Source: Siphonodentalium dalli (lineage: Eukaryota > Mollusca > Scaphopoda > Gadilida > Siphonodentaliidae). Taken from it: a DNA stretch of 64,000 nucleotides. The stretch covers positions 67,027,127 to 67,091,126 of the forward strand of contig CP136061.1 in the NCBI GenBank assembly GCA_032622095.1, given 5' to 3'. The position numbers and the translations under genes are program-made. Within the stretch, counting starts at the first letter, position 1; each line of letters opens with the position of its first letter. Under the pieces are notes generated by a model. The model was not told where the DNA came from. It did no database searches and saw nothing but the letters and a program-made list of their open reading frames with translations. This document shows, in pieces, positions 23,938 through 36,610 of this stretch.

Positions 23938-25518
23938 TCTACTTTATATTTTGAGACTTCCGTATATATGTGTGTGTGGGTACTTCATGGAATCGAAAAC
24001 GGCTGCGCGGATTGAGCTCAAACTTCCTATCTAAGGGTAAAATCCCACGGACACCGTCCTCGTCGCGTTTTGGAGAAGCTCAGAGCACCCGTTCTCCACT
24101 CTCAGTCACAAAAAACGGCACTGCAGTGGTTAATCAAGTGATAATTTAATGAGCGTTTGTAAATGACGCGTCGCTATAGGTTACAAGCAACTAATTATAT
24201 AGAGTTACCGCTTCTTGAATTTGTGTAGGGAAACTCGAGTCAGCATAAAAACAATCTGGCTGCTGATTGGTTGATTATCATTGAGAGAAATATCCCTAAT
24301 CGGGAACAGAAAATCATAGCCTACGTAATTATGGCGATCGTGTATGTTTAGATGTCCAGGAAGAGTCTGGTGGTATTCAGAAGTTACGGAAGGGGTCTGG
24401 GTATTTTTATGCTGCTGATTTTTGTGCAGTAAATGGGGTAGTTGTGGAAATGCAAGATTATTGTTTGAAAAAAATACCGAAAAGGGCGCGTTTGTTGTCA
24501 CTGACTGGTGCAGCGGATGACATTCTAAGAGAAAATTGACCACTTGAAGTTCAAATAGGCCTAACCCATGGTCGGCGGGACTTTTAGTTAACACTGTCGC
24601 CTATGGAAAATAATTAGTTGTGTGTAACCTATAGGCAGAAAATTCACAGAGCGTTTGTTTACAATTCAACGCAACGTTATCGCTCGAAATTTAGCATCGA
24701 AAAAAATTAATTTCTTTTATCAAAAACATAATTACGTGTTGGACTCTGTCATTTTAAGAATATGTAAGTATTACACACATATACACCAAGTCTCAGCTTA
24801 AAATTTTGAAAAATAAGAGTTTTATCGACATAAATCGATTTTAATGGGAAATCCTATGTTAAAATTTAGCATCGAAAAAAATTAATTTCTTCCATCTAAA
24901 ACATAATTACGTGTTGCACTGTATCATTTTAAGAATATATAAGTAGTACACGCACTCACACGAAGTCTCAGCTTGAAATTTTGAAAAATAAGAGTTTTAT
25001 CGACATAAATAGATTTGAATGCGAAATCATGTGTTTATAAATTTTGGGGCTCAGCTGTTCTTTGTGTTTTCTAAGCTGCTTCATATTGGGCCCAGGGTTA
25101 TTATTTTCGATACACTGTTAAAAATTCCATGGAAGCAAAATGGTCAAGTCGGGACGGGTCAACCGATTGAGCCCAAACTTGCTAACTATGGGTACATTTG
25201 TCCTGAAAGTGTCGCGGACGGATCAAATCGTGACCCCTATGTTACATTGACCTTCAAACTGGTCAATTCAAGGTCAAATTGGGTAAAACTGGCGGATTTC
25301 TGTACTGTACTGTCCGGGGAGTGTTTTGGACGGGTCAAATCGTGACCACGACCTGACCTTGACCTACAAAATTGTCAATTCAAGGTCAAATCGGGTAAAA
25401 CTGTTGATTTCGACGAAATTTGGTACAAATGCAGCACAAGTGTCTCGGAACCTGTTGCAATTGCTTTTTCGAACAAAGCCATGTTACGAATGCCGCCATT
25501 GGCGGGCTAACCTGCTAG
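23938..25518 (+). mobile_element. Helitron-like element H6 with a nested TIR element
   Basis: Starts TCTACTTTATATTTTGAGAC, abutting H5, and ends GCCGCCATTGGCGGGCTAAC + CTGCTAG. It is longer than its relatives because of a 461-bp insertion (24174-24634). Within it, 24660-25020 holds a direct repeat of about 180 bp (AGCATCGAAAAAAATTAATT twice), and 25140-25450 holds tandem units with GACCTTGACCT...AATTCAAGGTCAAAT. Confidence 0.78.
24174..24634 (-). mobile_element. 461-bp element with 24-bp terminal inverted repeats and a 129-codon ORF
   Basis: The left end ATAGGTTACAAGCAACTAAT matches the complement of the right end (ATTAGTTGTGTGTAACCTAT) with about two mismatches. It sits where related Helitrons read CGCTATAAAGAGCG, consistent with a TATA-type target duplication. 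A minus-strand ORF 24205-24594 fills it, with no motif I recognise. It may be a MITE with an incidental frame or an internally deleted DNA transposon. Confidence 0.6.
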
Positions 25519-26509
25519 TCTATACTATATATTTTGAGACTTCGTATATATATATGTATATATGTGTGTGGGTACTTCATAGAATCCAAAACGCGTGTAC
25601 AGATTGAGCTCAAATTTCGTATGTAAGTGTAAAATCACACCGACACCGCCGTGGTCGCGTTTTGGAGAAGCTCAGAGCACCCTTTATCCACTCCCAAATC
25701 ACCGCAAAGGCACGGCGGGGGTTAATCAAGTCATAATTTAATGAGCGTTTGTTTTTGACGCATCGCTATAAAGAGCGTTTTGTTTACCATTCAACGTTAT
25801 TAGCATCTGCAGAGAGATTGTAGCCTGTCGCTCGAAATATTATGCAGAGAGATTTTCACGACGGGAAGCCGGCGTTTGTTTTCAATTCAATGCAATTTTA
25901 TCCCTCGAAATATTATGCAGAGAGATGATTTCACGACGGGAAGCGTTTGTTTTCAGTTCAATACAATGTTATCGTACTGAGCGTCTATATACACGACGAG
26001 TATAAATACGGCTCCATTGACCGTCTCGAGGCGAAATTTCGTACTTAATTTCGTACTTAGGAGTTCCAAGTAACGGGGGAGATTTTTATCAGGTAAGTTT
26101 TTCCGCCCGAGGTGATCTTCACCTTGAAACGGGTACCCACAAATGATATACATGTATATGTGTGTGTCCTTTATAGACTCGGACCGATTGAGCTCAAACT
26201 TGGTGTCTACGGGAAGTGTCATGGACGGGTTAAATTGTCACCCGACCTGACCTTGACATTAGGACGGGTACGGTAGGTTTAAAAAAAAGAAAACAAAGAA
26301 TGCGTTGTCTGTCGTTCCTAGGAAGGGGGATTTCACCGGGTAAATTTTTCCGCAATTTAAAATTTATAAAAACAAAATAATTATTTGTCAACTCTGGACG
26401 GGGAATATTTTTTTTGGCGTGCCTGTACGGGGTTACCTTGAAAAACAAATATTAATGGATCGACCAAAGCCATGGGACCAATCCCGCCAGTGGCGGGCTA
26501 ATCTGCTAG
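25519..26509 (+). mobile_element. Helitron-like element H7 (near twin of H2)
   Basis: Starts TCTATACTATATATTTTGAG right after H6 and ends CCCGCCAGTGGCGGGCTAAT + CTGCTAG. Almost identical to H2 minus its 287-bp duplication. Such similarity 5.5 kb apart suggests a recent array duplication or recent transposition. Confidence 0.82.
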
Positions 26510-26512
26510 TCT

Positions 26513-27818
26513 TCTATACTATATATTTTGAGACTTCGTATATGTGTGTGTGTGTACTTCATAGAATCCAAAACGCGTGTAAAGATTCAGCTCAAACTTC
26601 CTATGTAAGTGTCAAATCTCACCGACACGACCGTGGTCGCGGTTTAGAGAAGCTCAGAGCACCCGTTCTCCAATCTCAAATCACCGCAAAGGCACGGCGG
26701 GGGTTAATCAAGTGATTATTTAATGAGCGTTTGTTTTTGACGCATCTCTATAAAGAGCGTCTGTTTCCCATTCAACGTTATTCGCATCTGCAGAGTTATA
26801 CGGGAACGCAAACGTTATCGCTCGAAATTTATTCCCTGCGAATACGGATGGCGCGCTTTGTTTTTACAGTATCGGTATATACCGAAATCATCCCAGATAA
26901 TCACGAATATAGCATCAGATTTCTCCCAGATATACCGTTATAAAGCTACTGGAATCTGCCAATCTACGGGAAATTCCAGGGAATGCCGATTGATCTCAAA
27001 CTTGCTACCTACGGGAAGTGTCATATATATGAGTGTGTCCTTTATAGACTCTAACCGATTGAGCTCAAACTTGCTAAATAAGAAAATAGCCCCCAAGCCG
27101 TAAATATCAACAACAACGATATTGCTACCTACGGGGAGCAACGTTATTAGCATCTGCAGAATTATGCAGAGAGAAAGTGCTTTCCTATTTTTAGAACGCA
27201 ACACATGTTTACGTCGCGTTGGTGATTGAGGTTCACAACGGGATTAAGTGACTGTCCGCTTTGCGACGATGATGTTCACGGCGGGGACTATTGACCAACA
27301 CTCACAATTTCGTCTTTTGCATCAGATACCAACACCTCGACCGATCGGGACGAAACTTGGTACGTGAGTGTAGTTTGACCAGGTGGTCGTCGCTGTCGTA
27401 TTGGCGAGCCCGTGCGACGCCCGTGCAGCGCACGCGCAGACGAGATATCGGAAACGGGTGGAGCTATCGACTTGAAATTTGGTATGTGAATGTATCTTGC
27501 GCCGGGTACAAATTTTATCGGGTCGCCGAGCCCGTGCGACGCCCGTGCAGCGCATGCGCAGACCAGATCTCGGAAACGGGTGGAGCTATCGACTTGAAAT
27601 TTGCTATGTGAATGTATCTTGCGCCGGGTACAAATTTTATCGGGTCGCCGAGTCCATGCGACGCCAGCTTCGCGCATGCGCAGACCAGATCTCGGAAACG
27701 GGTGGAGCTACCGGGTACAAATTTTTCTTATTGAAACGCGTGGAGCTAAAAATTAAAAAAAAATATTAAAAAAATGTCATGTTTCGGACAAGCCGCCGGT
27801 GGCGGGCTAACCTGCTAG
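26513..27818 (+). mobile_element. Helitron-like element H8 with 121-bp units
   Basis: Starts TCTATACTATATATTTTGAG and ends GCCGCCGGTGGCGGGCTAAC + CTGCTAG. The left half resembles H3 (AATCATCCCAGATAATCACG). The right half carries three units like those of H4, with NRF-1-like words at 27427, 27549 and 27671. Mosaic structure again. It ends the array. Confidence 0.8.
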
Positions 27819-30334
27819 TATTATATAAAATACGAGTTCGACCGCAAGTAATATGTTCAAGTGACTCACAAGCAAATATCGAATGACGATAATATGGGTA
27901 AACAAATATTGCAAATAATGTTATTGGGACGAAAAGTCGCAAGACTTGTTCCGTATTATGATGATGATGAAGATGATGATGATATAATTGATAGAACAAA
28001 CCACTATTATGATGATCGTGTCGTTATTGGTTTAAAATACATATCAATTTACATATACGTACCCGTTCACTAATTAAAATAAACCTATTTCGACCATTTT
28101 AGGTGACATCTGCGAATTCGGGGACCTCCGCAAATGGATCTCCGCAAATAGAGACCTACTGAAAATTATCACACCGATCAGCACCTAATTAACGAACCGG
28201 CGGCTGACTCGGCTGTATCCGACTATAACCTCTTTAAAATACGTATCAATTGAGATATACGCACCCGTTCCCTCATTCCCAACATATTTCGACCATTTTA
28301 AGGGAACTCCGCGAATTTGACAAACCGCAAATTGACCACCGCAATTAGGGGACCTACTGCAATTTGTCGACATCGGCGTCGCACTACAACGTTTAGTGTG
28401 TACCAAAAATCCCGTTTCTATAAATAAAACGCCCATGTACCCATGCGATACAATAATTTCTACACCAGAATACACCCGAGGGTGTGCCAATATATGCAGT
28501 ACGAAAACGACGATAGATGGAACCCATGAACAGTATCGCAAACTGACCGCATGTTAACACCAGTCCTGGTACATTATCTATAGATGGAATCAAGACACAT
28601 GTCCCGACTGACTGAACTTCGGACACATCACGAGTCACTGTAAAGATACCAGCCTGAGACACACCGAATTTATAGCGTCTAGTATATATGCTGCAGCGAG
28701 ATTTCGAGTCATTACGAAGTCCAAGCTTTCTCCCGAGACGACTGAAGACGCACAACACCGACGACCGAACCACGAAGACGCAGAAGACAGCTGAAGATGG
28801 CAAACAACTATCTTAGGTGAGCCGAATTGTTTATACACCTAAACGACGTAGCAATGCTGTACCGAGGACTAGGCGCACCCAGCGATAGCAGACGACAGGC
28901 CGAGATGCTCAACTAGAGATCAGCGAATTCAACATATCACTCTTAGAAATAACAAGCCGTGTAGGTCCTTCGTAGTACCTATATGTCTTGTAGTTGCAAA
29001 GCCATAGGTACCGAGAAGAATTAGGTTCTATATATTGATATAATACCTAAGCATTTGGTTCTAGCGGCGATTTCGGAACCAAATATTGACCCACGTGATT
29101 GCATCACGTGATGCACGATACATTTGACGAAAACATGGCGGCGTCAGGCCAGTTGAGGCGATTGAGTTTTTTTTACAGTATATAAAAATGGACGGAAGAC
29201 ACAAACTAATAGCAGGCTTACACATTTGATGTTGGAATTGCTCTCGACCTCGGCTTACATGCTGTAGCGTGTGCCCAATTAGGTACGTTGTTCTCTCGCT
29301 GGGGGTATTTAAGATTAGGGAAGTGAACTTCTCGGAAATTCATCAACATAATTTTTGTGTGTGAAATTGGACCTAACTTGCTTCTTAATACCCTGGAATA
29401 TTGTTAGCACTGTGTGGATTATGTTTGTATATGAACGGGACAAGATGTGATAACCTCCGAAAATTAACGGGCGCTAATCATTGATAGTTTCCTCTGAAAG
29501 AGAGCAGCAATTTTCAGTGAATTGAGACAGACCAAATTCAAACAGCATGAGTCATTGAGTGCAGTGTGGTTACACTTGACATGCACGACAGTATTGTGAA
29601 TTTCAAATGACAGATCCATACTTAAGTTTCACAAAATTAAAAACGGCACAATTAACTCACAAGAGTCAACCACTGGTGACTAGGATTATGAGACATACAA
29701 CAATGTAGAAATAAGTCAGAATTTTTGACGTCACAGATCAGTCATGACTCATGAGTCAGTCACAAGTTTGTTGGCGACAACGTACAATTACCTGTACAAA
29801 GGACGATGGATCATATTCTTCAATTTTCATCCAAACGTGATTTGTGAACCATGTCGCCATGACATATCGCCCAGTTACGGAGTCTGCTATTCTTTTGATC
29901 GAAACGCCGGTGACGCGCTGTGATATTGTTGTGATATATTTATGGAATGGCGGATAATGTCGGAGATACGGATTCAATTATGTGACACACATTATCACTG
30001 AATCAATCACAAGCTTTTAGTAACGTACTACAGCTATGCTCTAATTAATCGTCCCCTTTAACAAGGTTGTAGGGCGTTAATGACACCGGTAATACCATAC
30101 CGCCGTTCAACCACGGGCAAGTGGTTGACATGACTTGTGGCAACCGCAGGTAATCTTTCTACAGTACTATTAATAATAATTTGCGACTACTGTACTCCGC
30201 AATCATTTTTCACATGGCCACCTTACACCCAGTCCAGCTTTTCGTGAGCGCCATGCACCGTGCTAACTATACACAGAACAATATTTCAATTAATAATTTG
30301 TTTACGGTTTAATCACCATTCGAAGTTGGTCACT
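27819..30334. other. Unassigned intron 1 stretch
   Basis: A GATGATGATGAAGATGATGA run lies near 27960. 28030-28170 and 28230-28370 are diverged direct repeats about 200 bp apart (CCCGTTC.CTAATT..., TATTTCGACCATTTTA). Minus-strand ORFs at 28185-28541, 28393-28803 and 28635-28838 overlap in different frames and show no recognisable domain. Nothing else supported. Confidence 0.35.
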
Positions 30335-30711
30335 GACCTGTGATATTATATTGTTTGTTCTAAATGCTAATTCACCTAATATTTCTCAGCACATAGAACA
30401 AGGTGGCCATTCTAACGAATTTTAGTTCAATGGTGTCATTTGAAATATTCATAGTGTAATTAAGTTCCAGTATGTCCTAAGTGCCAAAATATGCACCCTA
30501 CCTGCAGTATTCTTAAAAAACAGGATTACATATAATTTATGAATTGTGATGCTTATTTATTCTATTAAAGGAATGATTTTCCAATCGAACAGTGTTAGAA
30601 GTATAGCCATAGTCTTAATAGTTGACCCGCATCGCAGATTTAAACTTTAAAAATCGATTATCTCAAAAACATAAAAAGTGCACTTAGGACAACCTGGAAA
30701 GCAGGTCGCGA
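30335..30711 (+). repeat. Dispersed repeat, copy B (partner of 15520-15890)
   Basis: Same order and orientation as the 15.5-kb copy, roughly 95% alike by eye, ending AACCTGGAAAGCAGGTCGCG. Beyond the end the two loci differ. Confidence 0.8.
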
Positions 30712-31219
30712 AGTTGTGGTCGATGAATAAAATTGACTGTTCTGTCTTATATACATTAAATTCTAACATTTCTGATGCACATTGGTTAAGTGTTACTAAT
30801 GTAACCACTGACATTACCAGAAATATTGGATGTCAAAGATTGTTTTTTTATCTGTCTGAAGCGTCACACTATTGTGTTTTAGACAAAATAACTCAAGATG
30901 GCTTCCAAAATGGTAAGCAAATTTGGTAAAACAAATGTTGATTTTTTTTCCATATATCCCGAACATTATTCTCTGTTCCCAAGAGTTAGAAATTGCAGCT
31001 CACTTGGTTATTACACATGCTAGTTAATCCACTGACTACTACATGTTTCATTCTCGTTGTCCTTGTATCTTCTGAGGCATGACAAATTCATTTTAAATGA
31101 TGTACTGCATTGTGGAATTTTGCCAATGTGTTTTGGGACTCATGCCATATTTTTGAACGGAAATGGGCACAATGTCTGAACGGAACTGAGTGAAACCATA
31201 TTATGTGGCTGCTCTTGGC

Positions 31220-32165
31220 CATTAGCATACAAGTCAACTTAATATATGATGCATGTCAAAAAGGCAGCCAGGGAGTGAATGTGTGGTCATAGATGGGGTG
31301 AATAACTATACATTATAATTATATGGGTATGAATGGTGCGAAGGAGTGGCTATATGGTGATGGGGTGTTGTGTCCATGGTGAGATGTATAGGTATACAAG
31401 GGGTGACTGTATGGTCATGTGTGAGGTAAACAGACAAGGAATGTTAGTATGGCTATTGAAGTTATGGGTATAATGGTAGTGGCTGCACGTTAATTTGTGT
31501 CATGTTTGTGTATATAGATTGACTGTATGGTCATATGTTGGATATACGTGCGTTCCTTGTGTGACTATTGTCATGGATGGGTGTATATGTATACATATGA
31601 TGGCTGTATGATCATGTGTGGGACTGTGAGTGTATGAATAAATATGGTGTGGTTGTATGCTTATGTGTAATATATAGGTGTACATGGAATGACTATATGG
31701 TCATGATTGTTGAAGTGTATATGCATAGCTGTAGTATAGCTGGATGGTCAGCGGCGGCGTTTGGTTGTATATGAATTGCCTTGTGGTCATGGTTGTATAT
31801 GTGATGTGTATGCATCTCTACCGTGGCTGTATTGGCATTGGTTGATGTATAGGTATAAGGAGAGTAGCTGTCTGATCATGTATGGGGTGTGCGAGCATAC
31901 ATCGATTGGCTGAATTGTCACGGGCGAGGTATATATGCAAATCTGGTGTCTACGAATGGTCGTACAGGGTATTGGTATATAAATTGGTGAGGTGTATATG
32001 TATACCTGGGTTGACTCTATGGTCATGAGTGGGTGTATTATGTATATGTATATCTTGAGTGGGTATATGGTCATGTGTGTGAAGAAAAGGTATACAGGAA
32101 GTGACTGTATGCTAGGGAGTGTATGTACATTGTATGTATTCATTGCCATATGGTCATGGGTATGG
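31220..32165. repeat. Degenerate minisatellite, TATGGTCATG units
   Basis: Units of about 35-70 bp built around GACTGTATGGTCATGTGTG and GGTATATATGTATA repeat with heavy divergence. Long frames here have periodic low-complexity Tyr/Ile/His composition and are not genes. At about 32165 it runs straight into the 3' side of the LINE, which therefore lacks its normal tail. Confidence 0.75.
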
Positions 32166-33231
32166 CCAATATTCTTAAAACTGATGGAGCAGTTCCACGT
32201 ATCATTTAAAAAAATTGACATAGCTTGTGTTTTATACGACGCGAGGAGAGGAGTTCCCAGCCAGTTTCTGATAAAAGACGCACGTTAATCGTACTGATGG
32301 TTGCACCTGTTACTATTCGGGCCATTTCGTACTGAACCTTTTCAATGTCATCACTAAGATAATTTATAATTAGGGCAGTTGTCCCACACAGGGGAGGCAT
32401 ATTTCAGTATTGGTCGGACAAATGTGTGATGTATTTTTTCAAGCGTTACTATGCTTAGCCTGTATCTATGTTTACGTACTAAGTTTACTCGACTCAACGC
32501 TTTATCAAGCATATATTTGATGTGGATGCCCCATGAGCCCATGTTGTCGAAAGTAAGTCACAGATGTCTATCGCTGTCAACCTCAACAATTGTCGCGGCT
32601 CCCATGGTCAGATGTGGATGATATACTGGTGTTTCTTTCCTGGATATTAAGAGAGCTTCAGTTTTTAGGGGATTGAATTTTACAAGCTGGTCTGATGCCC
32701 AACACATGAAAGTTTCGAGCTCATCATTGATTAGTTTTGCGGCCATAGTGGGGTCTTCGATAGTGAGAAATAGAGAGGTATCATCTGCAAATAGACGAAT
32801 GTTGCACAGTATATTTTTGGTTATATCATTAATATAAATTGAAAACAGTAGAGGGCCTAATACTTGTGGATAATACTTGTGGGACACCGGTTGTTACATC
32901 TTGTAATTCCGAATGTGTGTCGTTTATGACAACTTGTTGTTGCCTTCATTCAAGATACGATTTCATTAAGTTATACAAGTTTCCTCTTCTACCCATTTTC
33001 GTCAATTTGTTCAAGAGGCCACGGTGCCAGACTTTATCGAACGCTTTACTTATGTCGCAGAATATACACCGGACCTCTTTTCCGTCGTCTAGTGATCGAC
33101 ATATATTGTAATATATTTCGGTAAGTTGGAAAACTGTTGAGTCATTGCGCATGAAACCAGCTTGGTAAAAGGATAGGAGTTTGTTTTCATCAAGAAATTC
33201 CCATATATATTTATAAATGCATTTTTCATAG

Positions 33232-33476
33232 GAATGCTAGACGTTTCGGAACCTGGACGTTTCGGCACCTGGGGTTGCCGTTCGGCACCTGGACGTTTCG
33301 GCACCTGATTTTTCGGCACTTAGGACTTTTCGGCACTTGCTAATTTTCAGACCAACGATATTATGAGTGAAGACTAAATTTGTTTTTTTTTATTCTTTAT
33401 TTCAATAAAATATGATAAAACATGTAACATGGTAACAAGTGCCGAAACGTCCAGGTGCCGAAACGTCCTGCACCCT
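33232..33476. mobile_element. 245-bp fold-back insertion inside the LINE, 7-bp target duplication
   Basis: Flanked by TTCATAG at 33225-33231 and 33477-33483. Its ends hold mirrored copies of GACGTTTCGGCACCTG (several at the left, complement GTGCCGAAACGTCCAGGTGC at the right). The interior is AT-rich. Removing it restores LINE continuity, proving insertion after the LINE. Confidence 0.75.
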
Positions 33477-35026
33477 TTCATAGACCTTTGAGACGCAACT
33501 TAGTAAGGCAATTGGTCGATAATTTGATATAAGACTGTGATCACCGCTCTTGAATATAGGTGTAACATAGGAACGCTTCCACTGGGGTGGGTAGTAGCTG
33601 TTTTCGTTAAATATTTAAAAATAGTATTCAAGAGGCTCACAGAGCGAGGAGGCGCAATTTTTGAAAACTCTCGGACTTATTCCGTCGGGCCCACTTGACT
33701 TAGATATTTTGAGACCTTTTAACGCTTTGTAAATGTCAGGGGTTGTGATTTTTATATCGCTTAACGTGGATGTGGAGTTATCAGGATCGAACACTGGTAG
33801 GCGTTTCCCGACATCATCAACTGATGAAATATTACAAAAATAGGAATTGAATGCATTTGCTTTTTCAGTTGGTGAGATCACGAAGTCGCCGTTCATGTTT
33901 AAGGGGGCTATTGATCGATCACTGGTTGCAAATACTACTTTTTGAAGGGTTTCCACCAAGATGACCGGTCATTTGATGGGTTATTCAGTGTATTTTCATT
34001 ATTGGTGTCATTTGCTTTGTCTAATAGCCGATGTTGTTTCATTACGTTTAGATCGAAAGTTTGCCCATATTTGTGGTGTGTTTTGCCTTTTAGCTATCTT
34101 ATGTAATCGATTTCGTCGCCTCATTAGCTTCCGTACATTACACGTAAGCCATTGGGGACTGCCTTTCCGGATCAGTACTATCTTATTGGGGATAGTTTCG
34201 CAGCATGCCTTCTCCATTTTTGCAGTCAAGTTATCTGCATGAGCTAATAGTTCAAATTGTGTATTATCATAGTTCCAGCTCAAGAAGTCTTCGTTCATGG
34301 TATCGAAGTCAGCCAGATTATAATTCCAGACACGTCTAGTGAGCGTTGTAGCCGATTTATTTTTCAAAAGTTTTATCCGAGCAACAACTGGACAGTGATA
34401 CCTAACTGTGTTGTCAAATATGTTGCTAAGAACACACGGGGAATCAACAAGATCAGGGTTGCTAGTCATGAGCAAGTCGAGAATAGATGAGGAGTTTTCA
34501 GTAAAATGCGTTTTATCAGGGTCAGACCTCGTTCGCTACATATGCCGTTTGTTTTGCCATTACCATTGCGTACATAGTATTCATTGAAATCTCCACCTAT
34601 TACGACATCCAGGTCGTTGTCGCCCGCAAGGGAAATATTATCATTAATTTTCGCCCACATGCTTGCATGGGAGTTAGGAGGGCGATAGAAGCACCCAACC
34701 AGACAATGTTTTGTGTTAATTGTAACCTCTATCCAAATAGTTTCTATTTCGTCACTGTAAAGATCTTCGCGTATCTTGAATGGTATAGTGTCGCGAACGT
34801 AAATGCAAACACCCCCTCCTGTTCTTCCATCGTTCCTGTCTTTGCGGGCGGGATCGTGGTAACCAGGAAGATGGATTTCTGAATCCGGGATAGAATGATC
34901 GAGCCATGTTTCGGTTAATAGGCATACGTCGTACTCGCCATTTGGTGTTTCGGCAAGTATATCTAATTTATTTATGATACTCTGTGTATTCAATACAAGT
35001 ACAGAGTCACTGTGTTGTTTGATTGA

Positions 35027-35053
35027 GGGATCTGGGTTAGTCTCGACGTCTCC
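35027..35053 (-). other. Degenerate 2A-like ribosome-skipping peptide of the LINE
   Basis: The codons read GDVETNPDP, preceded by a hydrophobic LLVLA. The canonical motif is D-V/I-E-x-N-P-G-P; here the essential Gly is Asp (GAT, one base from GGT). 2A-like sequences at the N-terminus of CR1-type LINE proteins are known from several invertebrates. This copy should not skip. Confidence 0.7.
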
Positions 35054-35981
35054 TGCGAGGACCAGGAGAGCCCTTGTCAAAAATACCGCTAGTATGGTTA
35101 GAATGCTCGCGCCTATTCAGAGAGATACAGTTGTGTATGACATCGCAGGTTTAGTGTTTAGTCTTATCTGTTCTTCGAAATGTGTTACATATGACATTTT
35201 CTTGTGGGTCATGATATATTTGAAAGTACATAGTTGTTCCATTGGGAAAAGAATGAAAACCAACAGTGTCATTTTTACGGCAGTTGTAAGATTAAGACCA
35301 TGCAGGCGCAGCATGATATAAAACAAGCATGTTTCTGATTGTCTAGCACAGAGGCGCCCCCTCCCCGACAGTCTGACAGCAAGATTGTGAAATGCACCGA
35401 TCCTTGGTGTAAACAATATTTATTCTAGCTCTCACACACATGTATACATAATAATTACATAATAATAAGTGCAATTTTTAGTTTCTTGTTTTTGGTGAGT
35501 TTTTTCAATTGTGAGATATGGAGGATCTGGCAACAAGCAAAATGCTTTTTTAAAGCCATCTCCTCAGTGTGTTGCTTCTGAATTAGAATTTATTTCATTT
35601 TAATTATGGTTAAATATGTGTTACTATATGCCAAGTTAGTTTTTTTACTTCTGGTTCAGGTGAAAATTAGCACATGGTCATCTTTAAAGGAAATATATGA
35701 ATGGGTAAAAGATTTCGAAAATATATTGTAACTGAAGTTGGTCATGAACTGTATATATATGATACTCTTATCAGTCAATGGTGTATGACTAGGATGTTTT
35801 AAAGAGAACTAGAATAATTTAATATTAATAAAGAAACAAAGTACAATTGAAAATCCCACTTGTGCTGTGCTACGTGTATGTATATAATAAATGGTGCATA
35901 TTATATAACTGGATTGAATTTGTCAGCAGTGCAGTTGCCAATGTGTAATATACATTTAGACCTCAAAGCTAATCAAGCTGG

Positions 35982-36610
35982 TCAGTGGCAGTATTTATGA
36001 AATCTACCGGTTCTGTCAATATAGAGTCCAACTGCTAGAAATATGTTCTCATTTTCTTCCGCTGATAAGTTATCAGATCCTTTCAGTAGTATATCACATG
36101 TTAGTGTATATGGTAAGTTCTCAAGGAATTTTATTCTTTGCTCCCTAAATAGTCGGCAGTATAACAGGTAGTGCTCCGCAGTTTCAATGCATCCACATGC
36201 ACATGATGGGTCATCTTTGAGATAATTTTCTTTCAAATCTGAATTCAAATTGCTACACTTCGTTCTTATCCTAGTATGATAAATTTGGCTTTCTCTACTA
36301 GTTGCCGTGTAATAATAAGATTTTGGTTCGGAGGCATCTGTGTATATAAGTGATTTAAATTCTTCTAAAGTGGTACAGTTTTTTACATCATCAGGCAATT
36401 TGTTCCATTCGATAGTTGTTGAAGGGAGAAAAGTGTTCCTGTAATCATTGCAATTATATGGCGGTACCCGTAGGGGTATATATCTCATATCATAGTTGTC
36501 TGCTGGTCGCGACGTTTTGGGGAATAGGTGGTAGAGATAGGATGGTGCTTTACCAATTTTCATTTTCAGAAATTGTATTAGTTTGGCCTTTTTTGGCCGA
36601 TCCTTGCCCT
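35982..36610 (-). pseudogene. LINE 3' fragment with CxC..H..C tail
   Basis: The minus strand reads KAKLIQFLKMKIGKAPSYLY, then later 'WNKLPDDV', 'HTRIRTKCSNLNSDL' and 'CACGCIETAEHYLLYCRLF', the C-terminal part of a CR1/Rex-like reverse transcriptase ORF with its zinc-knuckle-like end. One frame is open to the stop at 35982. It starts at the same protein position where the LINE at 32165-35416 is cut off, but it comes from another copy. Confidence 0.85.

Larger units (their letters stand above)
32165..35416 (-). pseudogene. CR1-like LINE ORF2: endonuclease and reverse transcriptase, broken
   Basis: Minus strand, 5' to 3' downward. 35080-34466: APE-type endonuclease ('LNTQSIINKLDIL', 'LLTETWLDHSIPDSEI', 'GGGVCIYVRD', 'VVIGGDFNEYY'). 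34475-34008: linker. 33959-33615: start of RT ('KISKSSGPDGISPRVFKN'). 33152-32946: 'CDISKAFDKVWH'. 32887-32558: catalytic 'FADDTSLF'. 32542-32206: thumb ('PILKYASPVWDN'). Frame changes, an insertion at 33232-33476 and loss of the 3' tail show it is inactive. Upstream 35117-35416 may be its N-terminal leader. A 2A-like peptide precedes the endonuclease. Confidence 0.88.

Noticed and set aside
28185-28838. Three overlapping minus-strand ORFs as a gene
   Set aside because: Different frames over the same bases, no shared motif, no convincing splice sites; left as unassigned.
31500-32221. Minus-strand ORFs of 61 and 144 codons
   Set aside because: Periodic Tyr/Ile/His composition from the TATGGTCATG minisatellite.
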